Shown here piece by piece: positions 7,071 through 11,393 of a DNA stretch of 11,393 nt. The DNA is from an uncultured Lachnospiraceae bacterium (lineage in GTDB: Bacteria > Bacillota > Clostridia > Lachnospirales > Lachnospiraceae): NCBI GenBank assembly GCA_947068385.1, contig CAMTBF010000069.1, positions 1 to 11,393 of the forward strand, in the 5' to 3' direction. Every line of letters starts with the position of its first letter. The stretch's first letter is position 1. The notes beneath the pieces are model-generated. The model had not been told where the DNA came from, searched no databases, and saw nothing but the letters and a program-made list of their open reading frames with translations. A program made the position numbers and the translations under genes.

Positions 7071-9383
7071 CTAGCAGGTTCCCTTCAGAGAGAACATCCG
7101 CGTATCCCCCAAACGCATGTCTACCGTGATCTCCGTCACATTATGTCCGTAATACCGCTTCCCATAGACCTCGTAGGGGCTGACAGGCCCCGGAAACCGG
7201 ATGGTATGCTCTCCCTTGAACGAGGCGTGGATGGTCACGAAACTGGCATTTGCATAGATGACGTCATCCTGGGTGTTGTATAGATGGCATCCGGCATACT
7301 CCGCCAGCGACGCGATCAGCTCCGAGCGCAGTATCTGGGGCGCACAGTATACGCTGGTCCAGCCGTCCATCTCCTTGAGCGCGTAGGCGGGAAGCCCCAT
7401 CTCGCAGTAAGTCCCCAGGACCTCCACGGACCCGTCATCTATGTAGAACCCCGGATTCATGTAGGCCGGGGCCAGCACGTTCTCCAGCCACACATTGCTG
7501 TGCACATCCCGGTCGATATAGCCGTAGCGCCTGTCCTGCACCCCGTAGCGCACCGCGGGATGGGACAGGTCCGTCAGACGGAAGCGCGGCGAGCAGGTAT
7601 GGTCGATCCGCCCCACGCGCATTCCGATCAAGTCCTCCATATTGGCGTTGTCCATGACCCTGTCCCTGTCCGGGTTCAGGAATCCCGGCGCATACAGCCA
7701 CAGCACCACGGCATGGTCCCTCTTCGCCCTGTCCAGGATCGCCCTTCTCTCCTGGTCGCTGAGCCGGAACAGGTTCATCATAATATACAGCTTATACCCC
7801 GGCATGTCCTCCCTGGCCAGGTCATTGTGGAAATAGTAATCCACCGGCGCGCCAATCCTGTGCAGGTCCGAGGTGCGGTAATAGTCCAGCATCAGGGTAT
7901 TGGTATATGCGGAGACCGTGTGGCAGCTCTCCTGGTCATATATGAGCGCGATCTCGCTATTCTTCCGCCTGTCCAGGCTGTACGCAAATTCCGCGATCTC
8001 CTTCTGGCGGGCGAACAGGCGGTAGATCTCATCATGCTGGTAGCGCCCTCCCTTCTCATGCTGGTCGAACCACCATGCATAGATGTCCTCGCAGAGGATC
8101 CTGGCAAAGTCCCTCTTCAGCGTCACGATGCTGTCCCGCACATCGTACAGCCCCATGGCGTCGCGGTAGAAGCTGTCCTCCAGATGGGTCCTGCTGTCCT
8201 CCTCCGCCACGAACATCTGCCCCCGCAGGCGGAAGGAGTCCTGCATCTCCCGCTGGGCCACGCATCCTCCCGGCTCCCTGTTATTGTACACCCCGGGCGC
8301 CGCCAGGAAGTCCACCTTCCCACTGTCCAGGATGGTCATGGTAGAGGTGGTGGTAGTGCTGTTGTAGAAGTCCGTACAGCCGTAAGAGCCGTAGAAGGCG
8401 CCCACTACCTTCCCCTTATAGCGGGCCTTCAGGATCCCGGCAAAGTAGACGATGGCCTCCGCGGTGGCCTCGTGGAGCGCATCGTAGAAATCCGCCACAT
8501 GGCAGTAGTCCTCCAGGTTCAGGAACACGCCCAGGTTCGTGGCCTTTTTGGCGTTCATGTCGATGCTCTTGCCTATGATGCGGTCCGCGCTCTCATAATA
8601 TTTCATCGCATCCAGGATGCCCTGTTCCACATAGATATGGTACTGTTCCTCCACATTGGGGATCAGCGGATCCTGGAAGGAGGCGTCCGCCCGCTTCCAG
8701 GCCTTGCGGAGCTTTTCCTCCGTGCCGTAGCGCCTGCGCAGGAAATTCCCGTATGCCTTGCGGAACGCCGGGGAGAAATCGCCGTATTTGTTCTTTCTTC
8801 TGTCGCAGATGGCATTCACCGGATACCACTCCGAGGTGCCGCCTGCCGCCAGGAAATATCCGATGACCCTCTCCCCAAAGGGCAGTCCGTCCACCGCGTC
8901 GCAGAACTCCTGCAGCGCCCTTGCCGCATCCGCCTTCCACTTGTCCGAGGCAAAGGAGTACATGCCCGGGATCTCGTCCGAATGTACCTCCGAAGTCAGG
9001 ATAGCGGGCTCATGGCTTCCGTCCTGATATGTGATCAGCTCGTCCGGGTTCTGCTCCATCCAGTCCACAGGCGGATGCAGGCCGATGCGCACGATGATAT
9101 ACGCATCCGGGACCTGCGAAAGCAGCGTCCGGGCGTTCTTCACGAATGCCTCCATCCCGCTGGGCTCGTGCCGCGCGGCGCCGTCTCCATCCACATAATC
9201 CCTTCCCGGGCGGAGCCAGTCCGTATTCGTCATCAGGAAGAAGACCCTCATCCCCGCCTCCCCCAGACCGCGAATATAATCCGGCTTGTCCAGGCGAGCC
9301 GTCATGGCCATGGGCGGAAATGCCTTTCCGTCGATCACCAGCGCAGGACTGCCATTCACATTCTTCACTTCTGCATAGCCCAT
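7071..9383 (-). CDS. Glycoside-hydrolase-like protein with a barrel and a GH42-like trimerisation domain
   Basis: Probably a cytoplasmic enzyme that cleaves the imported oligosaccharide. It has 770 residues with no signal peptide or membrane segment. Residues about 20-440 look like a clan-A (beta/alpha)8 barrel: PDAYIIVRIGLHPPVDWM (about 92-109), then VIGYFLAAGGTSEW with E185 as candidate acid/base, and FVAEEDSRTHL with E394 or E395 as candidate nucleophile. Residues about 475-590 resemble the amidotransferase-like beta-galactosidase trimerisation domain: SEIALIYD, then a paced DLARED-MPGYKLYIMMNLFRLSD, and HAVVLWLYAPGF. The C-terminal region (about 670-770) is beta-rich and ends MFSLKGTC. 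ATG 9383 is preceded by AGGGGGG with a 6-nt spacer. It is the first gene of the sensor/regulator block and ends 10 nt before the kinase. The fold and catalytic residues are inferred from motifs; the exact family and substrate are not recognised, so the call is broad. Confidence 0.72.
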   Translation of the reverse strand: MGYAEVKNVNGSPALVIDGKAFPPMAMTARLDKPDYIRGLGEAGMRVFFLMTNTDWLRPGRDYVDGDGAARHEPSGMEAFVKNARTLLSQVPDAYIIVRIGLHPPVDWMEQNPDELITYQDGSHEPAILTSEVHSDEIPGMYSFASDKWKADAARALQEFCDAVDGLPFGERVIGYFLAAGGTSEWYPVNAICDRRKNKYGDFSPAFRKAYGNFLRRRYGTEEKLRKAWKRADASFQDPLIPNVEEQYHIYVEQGILDAMKYYESADRIIGKSIDMNAKKATNLGVFLNLEDYCHVADFYDALHEATAEAIVYFAGILKARYKGKVVGAFYGSYGCTDFYNSTTTTSTMTILDSGKVDFLAAPGVYNNREPGGCVAQREMQDSFRLRGQMFVAEEDSRTHLEDSFYRDAMGLYDVRDSIVTLKRDFARILCEDIYAWWFDQHEKGGRYQHDEIYRLFARQKEIAEFAYSLDRRKNSEIALIYDQESCHTVSAYTNTLMLDYYRTSDLHRIGAPVDYYFHNDLAREDMPGYKLYIMMNLFRLSDQERRAILDRAKRDHAVVLWLYAPGFLNPDRDRVMDNANMEDLIGMRVGRIDHTCSPRFRLTDLSHPAVRYGVQDRRYGYIDRDVHSNVWLENVLAPAYMNPGFYIDDGSVEVLGTYCEMGLPAYALKEMDGWTSVYCAPQILRSELIASLAEYAGCHLYNTQDDVIYANASFVTIHASFKGEHTIRFPGPVSPYEVYGKRYYGHNVTEITVDMRLGDTRMFSLKGTC

Positions 9384-9420
9384 ATCATACCCCCCTGTCG
9401 TTCAGCATCTGTCTTAGTCC

Positions 9421-9449
9421 ATCTTATCATAAAAGAATGCCAATAGCAA
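9421..9449 (-). promoter_or_regulatory. Putative promoter of the hydrolase-kinase-regulator block
   Basis: On the minus strand, TTGCTA (9449-9444) and TAAGAT (9426-9421) are separated by 17 bp, and the -10 has the extended TGn element. Each box matches the sigma-A consensus at 4 of 6 positions. It lies about 40 bp upstream of ATG 9383. An overlapping TATGAT is an alternative -10. Confidence 0.45.
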
Positions 9450-9484
9450 TAAATCCTTGGGCTGGGTATCCGATGGGATTTTTG

Positions 9485-9513
9485 TTGGCAAACAGGCAGG
9501 TATATGTTAGAAT
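9485..9513 (+). promoter_or_regulatory. Sigma-A promoter upstream of the Uma2 remnant and mutS2
   Basis: TTGGCA (9485-9490), a 17-bp spacer, then TAGAAT (9508-9513), preceded by TGT as an extended -10. Both boxes match the consensus at 5 of 6 positions. A strong ribosome binding site, AAAGGAGG (9521-9528), follows and serves the remnant gene at 9537. No other promoter is evident before mutS2, so this one probably drives mutS2 too. Confidence 0.7.
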
Positions 9514-9536
9514 GAAACCAAAAGGAGGATGGGATC

Positions 9537-9759
9537 ATGGGAATGGCTGAATTGGAGCGGAGGAAGGACGAGAAGATCGACGGCGTGATCTATGAAATCC
9601 GAAAAAAAGGATATCTACGAAAAAGCGGGCGTGGAGGAGAGCTATATCCTGCAGGATGACGCGGAGGAAGAATGCTACAACGCCGAAACCGAAATCCGCC
9701 TGCGGGCTTTCCCTCATATAAGCATGAAGTTACAGGAGATTTTTGAGGGCGTGGAATAA
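9537..9759 (+). pseudogene. Uma2-family gene remnant (internally deleted and one base out of frame)
   Basis: From ATG 9537 (8 nt after AAAGGAGG) the frame reads MGMAELERRKDEKIDGVIYEI, like the N-terminus of Uma2-family PD-(D/E)XK proteins. After an A7 run (9602-9608) the same frame stops at TGA 9657, giving 40 codons. One frame over, from 9607 to TAA 9757-9759, the sequence reads KDIYEKAGVEESYIL then about 35 more residues including NAETEIRLRAFPHISM, like the C-terminus of the same family. Intact members are roughly 180-200 residues, so the middle, including the nuclease-like catalytic core, is missing. Removal of one A would join both halves into a 73-residue product. It lies 12 nt upstream of mutS2 and keeps its own promoter and ribosome binding site. 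Recognition is from remembered family patterns, not a search. Confidence 0.72.
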
Positions 9760-9771
9760 CAAGGAGAATTT

Positions 9772-11393
9772 ATGAACGAAAAAGTGTTAAGAACCTTAGA
9801 ATATAACAAAATCATCGAGATGCTGGCGAACAAGGCCAATTCCGCGCCGGGCAAGAAGCTCTGCAGGGAGCTTGTGCCCTCCACCGACTTAGGCGAGATC
9901 CGCAGGAACCAGCGCCAAACCGCCGATGCCCTGCGCCGCCTGTTCCGCTTCGGCAGCACGTCCTTTGGCAACAACAAGGACTTAGGCTATTCCATCCGCT
10001 CCCTGGAGGTGGGCAGCACCCTGTCCATCCTGGAGCTTTTGAACATCGCCTCCATGCTGGACAATGTGTCCCGCATCAAGGCCTATGGCAGGCAGGACAG
10101 GAAAGAAAGCAGCGCAGAGCCGGAGGAAGAGGCCCGGGACACCCTGGACGAATACTTCGAGCTGCTCACCCCCCTGACGGGCCTGGCGGGCGAGATTCAC
10201 CGCTGCATCCTCTCCGAGGAGGAGATCGCGGACGACGCCAGCCCTAAATTAAGGAGCATCCGCCGCTCCATGCTGCAGACAAACGACAAGATACACGGCC
10301 AGCTCACCTCCATGTTAAGCGGCTCCTACCGCACCTATCTCCAGGACGCGGTGATCACCATGCGCAACAACCGCTACTGCATCCCCATCAAGGCGGAGTA
10401 CAAAGGCCAGGTGAACGGCATGATCCACGACCAGTCCGCCACAGGCTCCACCTATTTCGTAGAGCCCGCCGCGGTGGTGGAGCTGAACAACAAGCTACGG
10501 GAGCTGGAGCTGGAGGAAAAGGAGGAGATCGGGCGAATCCTGGCGGAGCTGAGCGCCCAGGCCGGGGCACACACCGAAGAGCTGGCGGACGACCTGAAGA
10601 TCATGACCCTGCTGGACTTCATCTTCGCCAAGGCGGAGCTGGCCATGGACATGAACGCCACGGAGCCCCTCTTCAACGAAGACCATTCCATCAACATCCG
10701 CAAGGGCCGCCATCCCCTGTTGGACAAGAAGAAGGTAGTCCCCATCGACATCCACTTGGGCCGGGACTTCGATCTGCTGGTCATCACCGGCCCCAACACC
10801 GGCGGCAAGACGGTGTCCTTAAAGACCGTGGGCCTCTTCACCCTCATGGGCCAGGCAGGGCTGCACATCCCTGCGCTGGACCGTTCGGAGCTGTCCATTT
10901 TTACGGAAGTGTACGCGGACATCGGGGACGAGCAGAGCATCGAACAGAGCCTGTCCACCTTCTCCTCCCACATGAAGAGCATCGTCCATATCCTGGACCA
11001 CGCGGACGCGGATTCCCTCTGCCTCTTCGACGAGCTGGGGGCGGGGACGGATCCCACCGAGGGCGCGGCCCTGGCCATCGCCGTGCTGAACTACCTCCAC
11101 GACAGGGGCATCCGCACCATGGCCACCACCCACTACAGCGAGCTGAAGATCTACGCCCTCTCTACCTCCTTCGTGGAGAACGCCTGCTGCGAGTTCAACG
11201 TGGAGACCCTGCAGCCCACCTACCGGCTGCTGATCGGCATCCCCGGCAAGAGCAACGCCTTCGCCATCTCCGCCAAGCTGGGCCTGTCCGAGGAGATCAT
11301 AGACGCCGCCAGGGAGCAGATTGGCAAGGAGGACAAGACCTTCGAGGACGTGATCGCCGACCTGGAGCAGAGCCGGATCACCATCGAGAAGGA
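9772..11393 (+). CDS. mutS2: MutS2 family ATPase, 5' part (3' end off the window)
   Basis: DNA-structure-binding ATPase of the MutS2 branch. Known members suppress homologous recombination or help rescue collided ribosomes, and do not act in ordinary mismatch repair. The frame is open from ATG 9772 to the edge, 540 codons. It starts with the typical LRTLEYNKIIEMLANKA and lacks the N-terminal mismatch-recognition domain of MutS1. Core and lever regions span about 1-300, including NRYCIPIKAEYKGQVNGMIHD and SATGSTYFVEP. The ATPase has Walker A GPNTGGKT at 340-347, the signature loop EQSLSTFSSHM around 391-401, Walker B LCLFDELGAGTDP with D420/E421, and TTHYSELK after it. The C-terminal Smr nuclease domain expected near residue 700 and beyond lies outside the window. 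AAGGAG (9761-9766) is 5 nt before the ATG. It is divergent from the sugar locus and probably unrelated to it. Confidence 0.97.
   Translation, partial: MNEKVLRTLEYNKIIEMLANKANSAPGKKLCRELVPSTDLGEIRRNQRQTADALRRLFRFGSTSFGNNKDLGYSIRSLEVGSTLSILELLNIASMLDNVSRIKAYGRQDRKESSAEPEEEARDTLDEYFELLTPLTGLAGEIHRCILSEEEIADDASPKLRSIRRSMLQTNDKIHGQLTSMLSGSYRTYLQDAVITMRNNRYCIPIKAEYKGQVNGMIHDQSATGSTYFVEPAAVVELNNKLRELELEEKEEIGRILAELSAQAGAHTEELADDLKIMTLLDFIFAKAELAMDMNATEPLFNEDHSINIRKGRHPLLDKKKVVPIDIHLGRDFDLLVITGPNTGGKTVSLKTVGLFTLMGQAGLHIPALDRSELSIFTEVYADIGDEQSIEQSLSTFSSHMKSIVHILDHADADSLCLFDELGAGTDPTEGAALAIAVLNYLHDRGIRTMATTHYSELKIYALSTSFVENACCEFNVETLQPTYRLLIGIPGKSNAFAISAKLGLSEEIIDAAREQIGKEDKTFEDVIADLEQSRITIEK

Noticed and set aside
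7284..9446. 720-codon plus-strand open frame opposite the hydrolase gene
   Set aside because: GC-rich antisense shadow. Its composition is full of His, Arg, Pro and Val with no domain pattern, and it crosses the hydrolase promoter region.
9600..9610. Programmed -1 frameshift at the A7 tract in the Uma2 remnant
   Set aside because: A -1 shift leads into the third frame, not the one with the Uma2 C-terminus; only a net +1 shift or loss of one A joins the halves.
1..11393. CRISPR arrays, tRNA or rRNA genes, insertion sequences, prophage genes
   Set aside because: No regularly spaced repeats, no tRNA or rRNA-like sequence, and no transposase or integrase motifs were seen in any frame.

Overview
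The window looks like a piece of chromosome from a moderately GC-rich Firmicute, most likely a gut-type Lachnospiraceae or related Clostridia. That assignment is inference. It rests on the LplA/LplB/LplC-type sugar transporter paired with a YesM/YesN two-component system, AGGAGG-type ribosome binding sites, a MutS2 gene of the Gram-positive type, and a degraded Uma2-family gene.

Minus strand, 9383 down to 1: one carbohydrate-uptake locus in two blocks. The first block is a cytoplasmic glycoside-hydrolase-like protein (9383-7071), a membrane sensor histidine kinase (7060-5276) and an AraC-type response regulator that overlaps the kinase gene (5304-3922). A 170-bp gap follows, holding a long RNA-type hairpin, an AT-rich promoter region with an inverted repeat over the -10, and a strong ribosome binding site. 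The second block is a solute-binding lipoprotein (3751-1931), a hairpin in the spacer (1862-1893), and two permeases (1840-908 and 893 to beyond position 1). No ATPase gene is seen. Systems of this type usually borrow a shared MsmX/UgpC-like ATPase encoded elsewhere.

Plus strand, from about 9485: a good sigma-A promoter drives a remnant of a Uma2-family gene (9537-9759) and then mutS2 (9772 to the right edge, cut off before its C-terminus). The 153-bp intergenic region 9384-9536 carries the two divergent promoters.

Likely working model (inference): the lipoprotein captures an oligosaccharide, the two permeases import it, and the hydrolase cleaves it inside the cell. The kinase/regulator pair senses an extracellular signal, probably the substrate, and activates the transporter promoter at about 3820-3850. 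The hairpin after the lipoprotein gene would keep the binding protein in excess over the permeases.

I did not find a wholly unknown defence or mobile system. The most unusual items are the hydrolase-like protein of uncertain family, the 47-nt G-U-paired hairpin between the two blocks, the inverted repeat over the transporter -10, the odd C-terminal tail of the second permease, and the Uma2 remnant whose two halves meet at an A7 tract and lie one base out of frame.
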